NCBI GenBank assembly: GCA_023135165.1
Contig: JAGLTS010000097.1
Span: forward strand, 1-60,631
Length of the DNA: 60,631 nucleotides
Source of the DNA: Phycisphaerales bacterium
Lineage (GTDB): Bacteria; Planctomycetota; Phycisphaerae; Phycisphaerales; JAGLTS01
Reading direction: 5' to 3'
Numbering within the stretch: position 1 is the stretch's first letter; each line of letters starts with the position of its first letter. Below, one piece after another: positions 16,860 through 25,450 of the stretch. The position numbers and the translations under genes were made by a program. The notes under the pieces were generated by a model. It did not search any database, was not told the origin of the DNA, and saw nothing but the letters and a program-made list of their open reading frames with translations.

Positions 16860-17468
16860 TCACTCGTTTGGCATGCGAACGACGGACTCGACGATGATCG
16901 GCTCGACGGGCACGCCCGCGTGCTCTCCGCGTGTTTCGGTCTGGACCGCTGCGATCTGATCGACGATCTCCATCCCCGATATGACGGCGCCAAAGACCGC
17001 ATACGCCGCTCCATCGCGGGCCTCATCCAGCATCGCGTTGTCCACAAGATTGATGAAGAACTGGCTCGTGGCTGAGTCAGCTTCGCCGCCGACACGCGCC
17101 ATGGCGACGGCGCCTCGCACGTTCGACAGGCCGTTGCGCCACTCGTTCTTGATGGGCAGGTCCGTCGGCTTCTCGCTCATGTCCTGTGTCAGCCCGCCGC
17201 CCTGGATCACGAAACCGGGGACGACGCGGTGGATGATTGTGCCGTCGAAGAACCCGCGATCGGCATAGCGAAGGAAGTTGGCGCAGGTGATCGGGGCGGC
17301 TGCCTGGTCCAACTCGATCACGATGTCGCCCATCGTCGTGTGCATGAGGATGCGCGCCCGAGGCATCTCCGGCGGATTGGTACGGCCCGGCGCGCATCCC
17401 GCGAGGGTGGCTCCAAGCGCGGTGCCGGTGAGGAGGATCGCAGGCAGCAGGCATCGGGCAAGTGTCAT
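16860..17468 (-). CDS. Lipoprotein peptidyl-prolyl cis-trans isomerase (cyclophilin)
   Basis: This catalyses proline isomerisation during folding of exported proteins. Residues 1-26 are a lipoprotein signal with lipobox LAGC (Cys25). The cyclophilin domain spans about 38-200, with TTMGDIVIELD, FFDGTIIHRVVPGFVIQGG, MARVGGEADSATSQFFINL and YAVFGAVISGMEIVDQIA. The HRVVPGFVIQGGG and SQFFIN segments carry the usual active-site residues. At 202 residues it is typical for a bacterial periplasmic cyclophilin, and it appears to be monocistronic. Confidence 0.93.
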   Translation of the reverse strand: MTLARCLLPAILLTGTALGATLAGCAPGRTNPPEMPRARILMHTTMGDIVIELDQAAAPITCANFLRYADRGFFDGTIIHRVVPGFVIQGGGLTQDMSEKPTDLPIKNEWRNGLSNVRGAVAMARVGGEADSATSQFFINLVDNAMLDEARDGAAYAVFGAVISGMEIVDQIAAVQTETRGEHAGVPVEPIIVESVVRMPNE

Positions 17469-17622
17469 CGTCGGATTCCTTTCCTGAGCCGGTTGCGCCA
17501 GTCGGGGCTACCCCCGGCGCACGTGCCGGTGGTTGGTGTGGACCGGCATCATAGGCCCTGGCGAGGCATTCTCCGAACCGCCGACTGGTTGTCGTGAGCG
17601 CCCCCGAGACCCAGAGGACCAA

Positions 17623-18087
17623 TCATTTGCTCGTCTTGCTCAGCAGCCTGCTCTTGCGGGCGAGCAGTTCGAGAACCCCATCCAGTTCCTCCCGCGTGGT
17701 GAAGCGGAACGACGACCACAGATCGCCATTGACCTGCTTCGCTTCGGCAAGCCCTGCTCGGATGGTACCCGGAAGCGTGTCCTCATCCAGGCGATCGCGC
17801 AGTGCCCCGGCGATCGGCACGGCAAGCAGCGGCCCTTCCGGGTCTGGGACGAGGTATGCCCAGGCGACCGTCGTGTCCGCGTCATTGTGGAAGGTCAGCG
17901 CCCATCGCCACGGCACCCCACACCACCGGATTCGCTGCTTCATCTTCGGGACCGAGAGCAGTGCCGCCTGCGCGTCCTCGATGAGCGTGCTGATCTCGGC
18001 TGAGAACGGCTCGCGCAATGACTCCACGGTCGGTTCAACAAACCGATCCTCCCACGACAAGCGATAGCGGTGTTCAGCCTTCGGCAT
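17623..18087 (-). CDS. Conserved-looking hypothetical protein (154 aa)
   Basis: A soluble protein with an aromatic-rich core (RIRWCGVPWRWALTF, then AWAYLVPDPEGPLLAVPI) and a helical C-terminus. There is no signal peptide or membrane segment. I do not recognise the family. A perfect minus-strand TATAAT lies about 80 bases upstream, which supports expression as a single gene. The function is unknown. Confidence 0.7.
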   Translation of the reverse strand: MPKAEHRYRLSWEDRFVEPTVESLREPFSAEISTLIEDAQAALLSVPKMKQRIRWCGVPWRWALTFHNDADTTVAWAYLVPDPEGPLLAVPIAGALRDRLDEDTLPGTIRAGLAEAKQVNGDLWSSFRFTTREELDGVLELLARKSRLLSKTSK

Positions 18088-18548
18088 GCCTGATGTGGCC
18101 CCTTGCAGTACTGCGACTTCACCTGGGTCTCGATAGGCTTTCGTGTCGCCCGGTCAACCCAGAGCGTGATTATACGCGCATTTGTGCATCCGTACCGCTG
18201 TTGGCAGCGTGGAATCGGATGGATCACAGCCTTCGCGGCGAGGCTGCTCACTGCTTCGCTACCGCCTCTGCGCCGTCGGGATGCACCCTCTTGCCGGTCT
18301 CGCCAGGCGGCTGGCACGCAACACGTTTACGCACAGCGTGTTACGGCGCACCGCCGGCTCAGCGCGAGTTGCGGGAGCACTGCGCCGGGGTGTATGAACC
18401 TGCAAATGCGGTCCGTCCGGCGAGCGCTACCGACATCGTGTGGAATCGACTGAGCGCCGCCCGTTGGATACGATGCCGGCTCCTGCGAGGTTCGCATTCC
18501 CCACCTTGGCATCCACTCCGTGCGGGCGCTGAGTACGAGGCATCCACC
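18088..18548. other. Divergent intergenic region, 461 bases
   Basis: It separates the divergent hypothetical and response-regulator genes. A TATAAT box on the minus strand (18169-18174) can serve the former. No equally good box was seen for the latter. The response-regulator frame stays open back to 18018, but that part is arginine/alanine-rich and not domain-like, so I treat it as untranslated. No repeat, tRNA or riboswitch core was seen. Confidence 0.4.
18169..18174 (-). promoter_or_regulatory. -10 box TATAAT (minus strand)
   Basis: A perfect TATAAT on the minus strand, about 80 bases before the ATG at 18087. No recognisable -35 was found at 16-18 bases. Confidence 0.4.
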
Positions 18549-19061
18549 ATGACCGGCCCCAGTCCTGACCGCTCCCATCACAGACGGCTCGCTGACAAGC
18601 TTGGACTGGATGACATCGATGTTCACGAGGCCACGATCCTCCTCGTCGATGACAACATCCAGAATCTCGAGCTGCTCCAGGCCTATCTTGAACCCCTCGG
18701 ATGCCGGCTCGAAACCGCGACGGACGGTCTGGAGGCAGTCGGTGTGATCGATCGCACTTCCCCCGACATCATCCTCCTCGATGTCATGATGCCCCACATG
18801 AGCGGGTTTGAGTTGTGCGCCAAGGTCAAGGCCGACCCCACAACCCGCGATATCCCCGTTGTCATGGTGACCGCGCTGAACGAGATCGGCGATGTCGAAC
18901 GGGCTGTCGAATCAGGAGCAGACGACTTCCTGACCAAGCCCGTCAACAAGCTGGAACTGCTCACCCGCGTTCGATCGCTGCTGCGTGTGCGACTCCTCAA
19001 GCAAGAACTGGCCCGCACGCTGTCCCGCATCGATCGCATGGAGCGCGGTGAGGAGGCGTAG
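18549..19061 (+). CDS. Stand-alone response regulator receiver protein
   Basis: A 170-residue protein made of one receiver domain (about 28-145) with an N-terminal 25-residue extension and a short helical tail. The phospho-acceptor machinery is complete: acidic pair Asp34-Asp35 (LLVDDN), phosphorylated Asp78 (IILLDVMMP), Thr108 (MVTALNE) and Lys130 (FLTKPVN). There is no output domain, so it should act by protein contact, for example in a phosphorelay or on a kinase or phosphatase. No histidine kinase lies next to it. The PP2C phosphatase 2 kb away is a possible but unproven partner. Confidence 0.92.
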   Translation: MTGPSPDRSHHRRLADKLGLDDIDVHEATILLVDDNIQNLELLQAYLEPLGCRLETATDGLEAVGVIDRTSPDIILLDVMMPHMSGFELCAKVKADPTTRDIPVVMVTALNEIGDVERAVESGADDFLTKPVNKLELLTRVRSLLRVRLLKQELARTLSRIDRMERGEEA

Positions 19062-19146
19062 CGAGGCCTTTTGATCCCGGCAACCCGACACCTGCCCGCT
19101 GAACCCACGTATGGACGTCAGCGTCTCCGTTGACGATGCCGGGCTA

Positions 19147-19362
19147 CTACTCGTCCGGCGGGTCACGGGTCATGATCGCAGCGCGGTGGCCCCGTCGAAC
19201 CCACCGCGAGCGAGCGTTGCGAGGTTCGGTCGTCAGCCGCAAGTGATCCAGGTACTCCACGAGCGCTTCGTAGCTGAACGACCGCAGAAACGAGTCGGTC
19301 GCCGCCCGGTTGAACAGTCGGATCTCTTCAATCAGATTCACTCGTACGTCGAACGTGGTCAT
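19147..19362 (-). CDS. Small hypothetical protein (71 aa)
   Basis: I chose ATG 19362 because a strong AGGAGG lies seven bases upstream; the frame reading back to 19482 lacks one. The first 45 residues look like an amphipathic helical domain (VRVNLIEEIRLFNRAATDSF) and the C-terminus is basic. It follows the tsaE-yacG gene on the same strand after 126 bases. No family is recognised. Confidence 0.6.
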   Translation of the reverse strand: MTTFDVRVNLIEEIRLFNRAATDSFLRSFSYEALVEYLDHLRLTTEPRNARSRWVRRGHRAAIMTRDPPDE

Positions 19363-19488
19363 GGGCAACCTCCTGCTCGCATCGCGGTTGGTGTTGCGGG
19401 TGATGTATCGGACGCACCGCAACATGCCCGTGAACGTGTAACCACAGCGGACATTGACCGGGCAGCGGCTGGCGATCAACAAGCGAGG

Positions 19489-20163
19489 TCATACGTCGCC
19501 TTCGTGCTCGTCAGCATCACGGGCCGGTTCACGAGAGACGACGTACCGCTCATCCAACCAGCGCCCCAGGTCGATCATGCGGCATCGCTCCGAGCAAAAC
19601 GGGTTTGTCCGTTCCTCGCCTGCAACCGCCTGCCCGCAGATCGGGCACCTGCCCGCAGATGACGAGGGCGCCGCGCACGCACGTCGCGCCGCCTTCCAGG
19701 CGGCATCGAGTCGCTGGCGGAACGCGGGCGAGCCGTGGCTAACGCACCGAATCGCACGCTGTGTCTCGCTCACATGCTCGATCAGCAGATCCGCTCGATC
19801 GCTGGGCAGGCTCTCCTCGATCCGATCCGGCCACTCGATCGCAACGACGGCGTCGCTTGCCCACATATCCTCGATGCCCGCGGACTCCAGCTCCTCGGGC
19901 GAGTGAATGCGGTACGCGTCAATGTGAATGAGCGTGCATCGCGCGCCCGGGCCTTGGTATTCCTGCACGATGACGAATGTCGGGCTTGAGACGAGGCGAG
20001 GGTCAAGCCCCAGCCCACGGGCGAGGCCGCGGACGAAACAGGTCTTGCCCGCGCCGAGGGCGCCATCCAGCGCAAGCGTGTCGCCTGGCTCCAGAAGCGA
20101 GGCGAACCGCGCCGCCAGCCGCATCGTCTCGTCGGCACTGCCTGTTGTGATCGGCTCGCTCAC
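19489..20163 (-). CDS. tsaE: TsaE (tRNA t6A ATPase) fused to a YacG-like zinc finger
   Basis: Residues 1-145 are TsaE, the ATPase of the TsaBDE complex that makes N6-threonylcarbamoyladenosine at position 37 of ANN-decoding tRNAs. It has Walker A GALGAGKT (34-41), LIHIDAYRI near 80 and AIEWPDR near 110. After an alanine-rich linker the C-terminus (171-210) is a YacG-type zinc finger with Cys173, Cys176, Cys190 and Cys194, followed by the conserved RMIDLGRWLDERY. YacG is known in E. coli as a small DNA gyrase inhibitor. GTG 20163 overlaps the thiL stop (GTGA). At 224 residues it equals the sum of the two families and has one continuous frame, so this is a real fusion, not read-through. Confidence 0.88.
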   Translation of the reverse strand: MSEPITTGSADETMRLAARFASLLEPGDTLALDGALGAGKTCFVRGLARGLGLDPRLVSSPTFVIVQEYQGPGARCTLIHIDAYRIHSPEELESAGIEDMWASDAVVAIEWPDRIEESLPSDRADLLIEHVSETQRAIRCVSHGSPAFRQRLDAAWKAARRACAAPSSSAGRCPICGQAVAGEERTNPFCSERCRMIDLGRWLDERYVVSREPARDADEHEGDV

Positions 20164-21068
20164 GACGCATGCTCCCAACCGAACTGCTCGCCGCTGCGCT
20201 GTGTTCCATCCGGTTCGATGACAAGCACCGCCGGACCATGCTTCGCAGGCTCGACCCGGCCGACCTCCTGAATCCACACGCTGGGGACGATCTTCCGGAG
20301 AGCGTCCGCATCTATGTCGGTCGTGAAGGCAAGCTCGTAATCCTCGCCGTCGCCAAGCGCCTGCTGCCACGTCACGCCCGGATGGCACGGAATCAACTTC
20401 GCATCGAGATGTATGGCAGCACCGCTGTCGTGTGCGATGTGGCCGGCATCACGTCCCAGCCCGTCGCTCAGGTCAATCATGGCGTGCAGTCGCGGACCCA
20501 GCCCTTTCAGAAGCGCCAGCGCCTCCCGGATGCGAGGCTCGAACGTCAGGTGTCTGCCGGATGTGATCGAGCCGCCGAGCAGGCCCGTGACGAAGACATG
20601 ATCGCCCACGCGGGCGCCATCCCGGCGCACCGGGCCGGGCTCCACAGGTTCGGCAGCCACTGTGACCGTCAACACCAGTGGCCCATCCCAGATCGTGATG
20701 TCACCTCCAAACAGCGGGCAGTCGTGCTGCCTCGCGGTCCGGTGCATGGCCTGAAACAGAGCGTCAGCCCGCGCCTCGCCGAGGCTCCTGGGCAGGCACG
20801 CCGTCGCCAAGGCCCCGATCGGCACGGCCGCCATCGCGGCAACGTCGGAGAGGCTGCGGTTAACCGCTTTGCACCCGATCGACTCGATGGATGCGTCAGT
20901 CAGGTTGAAGTGAACTCCCTCGACAAGCTGGTCGACCGCCAGCAGGGCATCGGTGCCGTCAAGTCGGACCATCCCCATGTCATCACCGGGTCCGATCGGT
21001 ACCCGGCGCGGGTCGAGCTTGGATGCCTGGTAGATCTTCGCCAGCAGGTCGAACTCTCGCACGGCCAT
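20160..21068 (-). CDS. thiL: Thiamine-monophosphate kinase
   Basis: Phosphorylates thiamine monophosphate to thiamine pyrophosphate, the last step of cofactor synthesis. The 302-residue length is typical. The N-terminus EFDLLAKIY, the metal/ATP-binding IGPGDDMGMV (near 25), LLAVDQLVEGVHFN, the glycine-rich CPLFGGDIT and MIDLSDGLGRD are ThiL signatures, and GDGEDYELAF lies near 240. It is translationally coupled to the tsaE-yacG fusion by a four-base overlap. No TPP riboswitch was seen in its leader; a TATAGT box is present near 21123-21128. Confidence 0.95.
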   Translation of the reverse strand: MAVREFDLLAKIYQASKLDPRRVPIGPGDDMGMVRLDGTDALLAVDQLVEGVHFNLTDASIESIGCKAVNRSLSDVAAMAAVPIGALATACLPRSLGEARADALFQAMHRTARQHDCPLFGGDITIWDGPLVLTVTVAAEPVEPGPVRRDGARVGDHVFVTGLLGGSITSGRHLTFEPRIREALALLKGLGPRLHAMIDLSDGLGRDAGHIAHDSGAAIHLDAKLIPCHPGVTWQQALGDGEDYELAFTTDIDADALRKIVPSVWIQEVGRVEPAKHGPAVLVIEPDGTQRSGEQFGWEHAS

Positions 21069-21282
21069 GTCTCCCGAGCCTGTGGTGGCGGCCGGCCCGT
21101 GCCGATCGCCTTCGCCTCTGCGGACTATACCCGCGTGCAGCCGCGGAGGAGCCTTCTCGTTCGCCCGGCCTCACATCCCGGGCTCGGCCCGGCACGATGC
21201 CGTCGGTTGTGATATGGTGCGGCATTGGGGTCAGTGCACGTGCTGATGGAAGGCACGCGCTCAATGCAGGGGAGTAGGTCCG

Positions 21283-22293
21283 TTGGGCGACACAAGCGTT
21301 CCGCCGCGCCTTCACGTTCTCCAAGCCCAGGGGGTCGACCGCGCCGTCATCATCGGAAGAGTGCGCTCGAAGTTGTACGCCTTTCAGCTCTGGAACCAGA
21401 GCACGAATCAGCGATCGCGCGTGCTGTGGTACCACGGGCGGGTCTATGAATGGCGATGTGACATCAGCTACGACGGCAAGTTCGTCGTCTTCTTTGCGAC
21501 TGTGCCTCGGCCTTCTGAACAGGTGTACGGTGTGACCGGTGTGTGCAAGGCGCCGTGGGGCGCGCCGGCGTTTCGCTGGACGCAGTCCCACTCCACGTGC
21601 GGCGGAGGAGTGTTCATCGACCCGCGAACGTTGCACGTCAACATCGTGGATGATCCGAAAGTGCTCAAGTGCACACCTCCGGCCGACGCCTGTCGCGCCA
21701 TGAAGATGCTCCCATTCAACGTCGAGACCAGCCCGTTCGGGCTCGGTGACGATGATCCGTCGCGCCAACTTCGGTTCAAACGCGATGGATGGTGGTGCAT
21801 CGAGGAAGGCGGCCCTTGGAAACTCGATCCGGAGACCGGGATGTGGCCGGAGGTCGAGCCGATCCACCGGTGGGCACCGCCGGACGGTGGGTGGCACATC
21901 GACTACATCGAGCAGGGCTACACGTTCGAGCAGCGCCCGGGCGGCGGATACCTTCGGCGCTACGTCATGTCCACCGGCGAGGACGTGGCTGAGGCGGTCG
22001 GCGCTGAGCGCCTCGATCATGTCATCATCGATCGCATGCACCGCCTGATCGTCGCGGCGGATGGGTTCATCCGGGCCTATCCGGTCGATCGTGACGGGCG
22101 GATCGGTGAGGCCGACTCGAGCCTGGATTTCAACAAGCTCACGCCTGAGGATGCGCAGCGAACAGCCGGTCCAAGTGCTCGCTCGACGCTTCGACGCTCC
22201 GGTCGTTCCGCGCCGGCCGGACCGGAACGCAGCGGTCGCCCACCGTCAAGCAATCGCATCGCCGCTCGCCGATCCCGCCGTGGTGGTCGCTGA
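21283..22293 (+). CDS. Hypothetical protein (336 aa), TTG start
   Basis: The TTG at 21283 has GGGGAG eight bases upstream and gives a protein beginning MGDTSVPPRL. Residues 20-280 look globular and aromatic-rich (RWTQSHSTCGGGVFID, WWCIEEGGPWKLDPETG), with repeated WY motifs that may form a beta-propeller-like structure. The last 45 residues are a basic arginine/serine/proline tail (RRSGRSAPAGPERSG). There is no signal peptide. I do not recognise the family. The tail may be a genuine disordered extension or the result of a late frameshift. Confidence 0.7.
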   Translation: MGDTSVPPRLHVLQAQGVDRAVIIGRVRSKLYAFQLWNQSTNQRSRVLWYHGRVYEWRCDISYDGKFVVFFATVPRPSEQVYGVTGVCKAPWGAPAFRWTQSHSTCGGGVFIDPRTLHVNIVDDPKVLKCTPPADACRAMKMLPFNVETSPFGLGDDDPSRQLRFKRDGWWCIEEGGPWKLDPETGMWPEVEPIHRWAPPDGGWHIDYIEQGYTFEQRPGGGYLRRYVMSTGEDVAEAVGAERLDHVIIDRMHRLIVAADGFIRAYPVDRDGRIGEADSSLDFNKLTPEDAQRTAGPSARSTLRRSGRSAPAGPERSGRPPSSNRIAARRSRRGGR

Positions 22294-22379
22294 GCGGGCG
22301 ACCGGCCCGTCAGGACGCCTCCGCGCGGCGATGACGAAACAGCGCCGATCGCATTCCCCGTTGGAGCAGATAAGTCACC

Positions 22380-23405
22380 ATGACAGTTGACCTAACGAAG
22401 AAACTGGCGTTCAGTACGGTCGCTTGCCCGGAGTGGGATCTGGACCGCGTCATCTCCGCTGCCCAGGAGTACGGCTACCAGGGTGTGGAGTTGTCGGCAT
22501 TCAGCGCTGATGCGACGCCGATTGCCAGCGACCCATCGCGCAACGGGGCGGCCTCGTACCGCGCCGCCTTTGAGAAGGCGGGCGTCACGATCACCTGCCT
22601 GGGAACCTCCATCGCGCTGCACTACCGTGACCACACCAAGGCGGCTGCCGCGAGCCAGGCTGCACGATCAGCCATCCAGCTTGCCGACGAACTCGGTGCT
22701 GAACGAGTCCGGTTCTTCGGCAACCTGATCCGCCCCGGCGAGCTTCGAGCCACGGCGATCCAACGCATCGCTCACCGATTCCAACAGCTTGTGGAGTACG
22801 CTGAGAAGTATGACATTGAGGTGGTTGTGGAAAACGCGGGGAGCTTCGCGCGTGCCCGCGAGATCTGGCAACTCACCCGGTTTGTCGAGCATCCACTTTT
22901 TGGCGTGTCGTGGGACATCGCTTGTGCCGCGGCGATGGATGAGACACCGGGCGTATCGATCAACATGCTCAACCGGGCGATTCGATACGCACGCCTCACC
23001 GATGCAGTGGACGGCGACACCGCGAAGTCCGTTCCGCTCGGCGAGGGCGGTGTCGAGGTCGAGAGGTTCGTCCAGATCCTCCAAGGGACGGGGTACGACG
23101 GGTGGCTGTGCGTCGGCTGGGACCGCGCGACGCACGTCGATCTCGCGCCTGCCGAGCAGGTTCTCCCACAAGCAGTCAAGACGCTCGCTGAGTGGATGAG
23201 GCCCAAGCTCGACAAGAAAGGCAAGCGGCTGACCAACCGCGAAGCCCCTTACCTGGAAGTCGATCCAGAGGAAGAGGCGAGGAAGAAGGCTGAGGCGGCA
23301 GCGAAGAAAGCAGCCGCCAAGGAAGCCGCTGCGGCAAAGGAAGCTGCGGCCGCCGAGCAGGCCGCAGACAGACCGGATGACGATGCGAAGCACGCCCCCG
23401 AGTAG
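22380..23405 (+). CDS. Sugar phosphate isomerase/epimerase-like TIM barrel with charged tail
   Basis: The first 280 residues form an AP-endonuclease-2/xylose-isomerase-like TIM barrel: YGYQGVELSAF near 33, GAERVRFFGNLIRPGE near 112, the putative metal Glu in VVVENAG near 152, and FGVSWDIACAA near 178. The C-terminal 60 residues are a low-complexity Ala/Lys/Glu repeat (AAAKKAAAKEAAAAKEAAA) likely to be a long helix. Such barrels act on sugars or inositols in planctomycete catabolism; the substrate is unknown. Its neighbour is queG, which is not obviously related. Confidence 0.85.
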   Translation: MTVDLTKKLAFSTVACPEWDLDRVISAAQEYGYQGVELSAFSADATPIASDPSRNGAASYRAAFEKAGVTITCLGTSIALHYRDHTKAAAASQAARSAIQLADELGAERVRFFGNLIRPGELRATAIQRIAHRFQQLVEYAEKYDIEVVVENAGSFARAREIWQLTRFVEHPLFGVSWDIACAAAMDETPGVSINMLNRAIRYARLTDAVDGDTAKSVPLGEGGVEVERFVQILQGTGYDGWLCVGWDRATHVDLAPAEQVLPQAVKTLAEWMRPKLDKKGKRLTNREAPYLEVDPEEEARKKAEAAAKKAAAKEAAAAKEAAAAEQAADRPDDDAKHAPE

Positions 23406-23438
23406 CCGTGTGTTGCAGCCCACCGGCACCGCGATCCG

Positions 23439-24422
23439 ATGATGAGCGAGTCCACAGCGATCCGAACGCTTGACAACCTGTGCCGTCAGATGGGTTTCGC
23501 AAGGTGGGGTATCTGCCCCGCACAGCCGACGCTCCACAAGGATGAGCTTTTCGCCTACATCCGAGCCGGCATGCATGCTTCCATGAACTGGCTGGCCGAC
23601 ACGGTTGATCTGCGCGCCGACCCACAGCAGATGATGCCCGGTGTACGGTCCCTGATCCTTGTCAGCGATTTGTATCAGCCTCGCGATGGTGGTGGACAAG
23701 CTGAGCCTCACACGCCGGGTGTCGGCAAGATCGCCCGTTATGCCCACGGCGCGGACTACCACACGCTGCTGAAGACACGGCTGCACCGCGTCTGTGATGC
23801 GCTGCGCGACATCCTGCCCGGCGAACAGTTCCGCGCATTCGTTGATACCGCTCCAGTCCTCGAACGCGAACACGCCGCGCGGGCAGGTCTGGGTTGGATC
23901 GGCAAGAACACGCTGCTCATCGACCCTGTGCTGGGCAGCTATCTTCTGCTCGGCGGGATCATGACCACAGCGGACCTGCCAGTCCCGGCAACTCAGCAAC
24001 CGATCCCCGACCACTGCGGCTCATGCACGCGCTGCATCGACGCCTGCCCGACGCATGCGATCACGCCTTACCGCGTTGATGCCCGCCTGTGCATCAGTCG
24101 CCTCACGATCGAGCATCGCGGCGAAATCGACCCGAAGCAGCACCGAGCCATCGGCGATTGGTTGTTCGGCTGCGACATCTGCCAGGAGGTCTGCCCCCAC
24201 AACAGCGCCCAGTCCGATCGCGATGCGTCGCTGTCGTGTGATGCATACGCGCCGCGTCGCCGAGGGCTTGACCTGCACCGGGTCCTGCAGTGGAAGGAAG
24301 AAGACCGCCACGACATCCTTCGGGGCACAGCGGTGAAGCGCGCCACGCTCGACATGCTCAAGCGAAACGCCGCCATCTGTCTTGCGAACGAACAGCACAG
24401 TGGTTCCTGGCAAGACCAGTGA
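23439..24422 (+). CDS. queG: Epoxyqueuosine reductase
   Basis: Last step of queuosine synthesis in tRNA: reduction of epoxyqueuosine using cobalamin and two [4Fe-4S] clusters. The 327 residues cover the N-terminal cobalamin-binding half (KIARYAHGADYH near 99, ARAGLGWIGKNTLLI near 150) and the ferredoxin-like half with CGSCTRCIDACPTHAI (near 195-210) and GCDICQEVCPHN (near 245). The length is slightly below the 350-380 of longer homologues, lacking the C-terminal HEAT-like extension. The start could be ATG 23439 or 23442; neither has a strong ribosome-binding site. It is convergent with the next operon. Confidence 0.93.
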   Translation: MMSESTAIRTLDNLCRQMGFARWGICPAQPTLHKDELFAYIRAGMHASMNWLADTVDLRADPQQMMPGVRSLILVSDLYQPRDGGGQAEPHTPGVGKIARYAHGADYHTLLKTRLHRVCDALRDILPGEQFRAFVDTAPVLEREHAARAGLGWIGKNTLLIDPVLGSYLLLGGIMTTADLPVPATQQPIPDHCGSCTRCIDACPTHAITPYRVDARLCISRLTIEHRGEIDPKQHRAIGDWLFGCDICQEVCPHNSAQSDRDASLSCDAYAPRRRGLDLHRVLQWKEEDRHDILRGTAVKRATLDMLKRNAAICLANEQHSGSWQDQ

Positions 24423-24445
24423 CCGGCGCGACGCGATGCGACCCG

Positions 24446-25450
24446 TCATGGTGCGGGCGGCGAAGGCTCGGGCGCGGCGGCTTGGTCGTCGACGAAGGCG
24501 TCTTCGGTCCGCTCACGATCGGCGGGACGCTCGGGCGACGACTCGACCGGGCGAACCCACACGCCGTCGCGCCAAAGCGTCGCTCGCGGGTCAACCCCGA
24601 GGATCTCCGCAACGGCGTCGCGATTCACGGGCGAAAGCGGCTTGCCGCCATCTACGGCCATCTGCGATGACCATGTGCGGAATGAGCGTACATGCAACGC
24701 CGCCTCGAGCCGAAGCATGTCATCCACGCGATGATCCGCAAGATCAGGACCCGGCCGACCTGAACAAAGCGGGCAGAGACGTGCGGCGTACGGCCTCGCA
24801 TCGGTGGATGACGACTCGATGACCCGCCGATTCGAGCACTCATGGCACACCGGGTTTCGCTTGCACCATGACCGAACATCATTGAGGCTGCCGATCGCGA
24901 TCTGATACGGCAGGAGCAGCGCTTCGGCGCGCGCGGATCGGAACCGTGTGAGCGCCATCCTGCCTTCGCCGAGACGGTACAGGCTCAGGCCCTCCAACAC
25001 GTCATCAATCTCGTCAACAAGCTCATCGGGGATTCGATCAAGCGGACCTTGCCGAGGCGGAAAACGCTCCGTTCTCGGCTGCGCGTCGTACAGGGCGGCG
25101 AGGGCGCGCAACTGCCTCCGCAGTGCCGTATCCGCGACGAGGTCCGCCATCGCAATGCACGCACTGCGCGCAAGGGCGGTCTCGCCTCCATCATCGGCGT
25201 CAAGGTGCATGGCCAGGAGAAACAGCCGCATCGCCAGCGCATGCTCCTGTTCATTGGTCGCTTCGTATCCAACCTCCTCCGCCAAGAGGAAGTAGTCCAG
25301 AGGAGCCTCGGGTGTCAGCACAGCCAAGCGATCGTCCAGATTCATGACGGGCAATTCCTGATCCTGGCCGGCAACGATGCCGCAGAAAACCAGACCGAGT
25401 CCCACCGTGATGAGCCTGCCGATGCGCGGCAGTCGTCTGATCCACATCAT
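24446..25450 (-). CDS. Secreted zinc-ribbon hypothetical protein (last gene of Exb-like operon)
   Basis: A 334-residue protein with a signal peptide (LITVGLGLVFCGIVAGQ) and a mostly helical N-terminal half. A four-cysteine cluster near residues 196-236 (NPVCHECSNRR, then LCPLCSGRPG) looks like a zinc ribbon, which is unusual for an exported protein. The C-terminus is acidic and proline-rich. ATG 25450 overlaps the preceding stop (ATGA), so it is the last member of the eight-gene operon 24446-34582. No family is recognised. Confidence 0.8.
   Translation of the reverse strand: MMWIRRLPRIGRLITVGLGLVFCGIVAGQDQELPVMNLDDRLAVLTPEAPLDYFLLAEEVGYEATNEQEHALAMRLFLLAMHLDADDGGETALARSACIAMADLVADTALRRQLRALAALYDAQPRTERFPPRQGPLDRIPDELVDEIDDVLEGLSLYRLGEGRMALTRFRSARAEALLLPYQIAIGSLNDVRSWCKRNPVCHECSNRRVIESSSTDARPYAARLCPLCSGRPGPDLADHRVDDMLRLEAALHVRSFRTWSSQMAVDGGKPLSPVNRDAVAEILGVDPRATLWRDGVWVRPVESSPERPADRERTEDAFVDDQAAAPEPSPPAP

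Noticed and set aside
18018..18548. In-frame upstream extension of the response regulator
   Set aside because: The extra 177 residues are arginine/alanine-rich, resemble no domain and overlap the promoter of the divergent gene. The receiver domain starts normally after ATG 18549.
20160..21282. TPP riboswitch upstream of thiL
   Set aside because: No CTGAGA-type TPP core was found in the 214-base leader on the minus strand.
23265..23390. Ala/Lys/Glu repeat at the end of the TIM-barrel gene as a mobile repeat
   Set aside because: It is a simple codon-level low-complexity tail (GCC/GCG/AAG/GAG) without copies elsewhere in the window.
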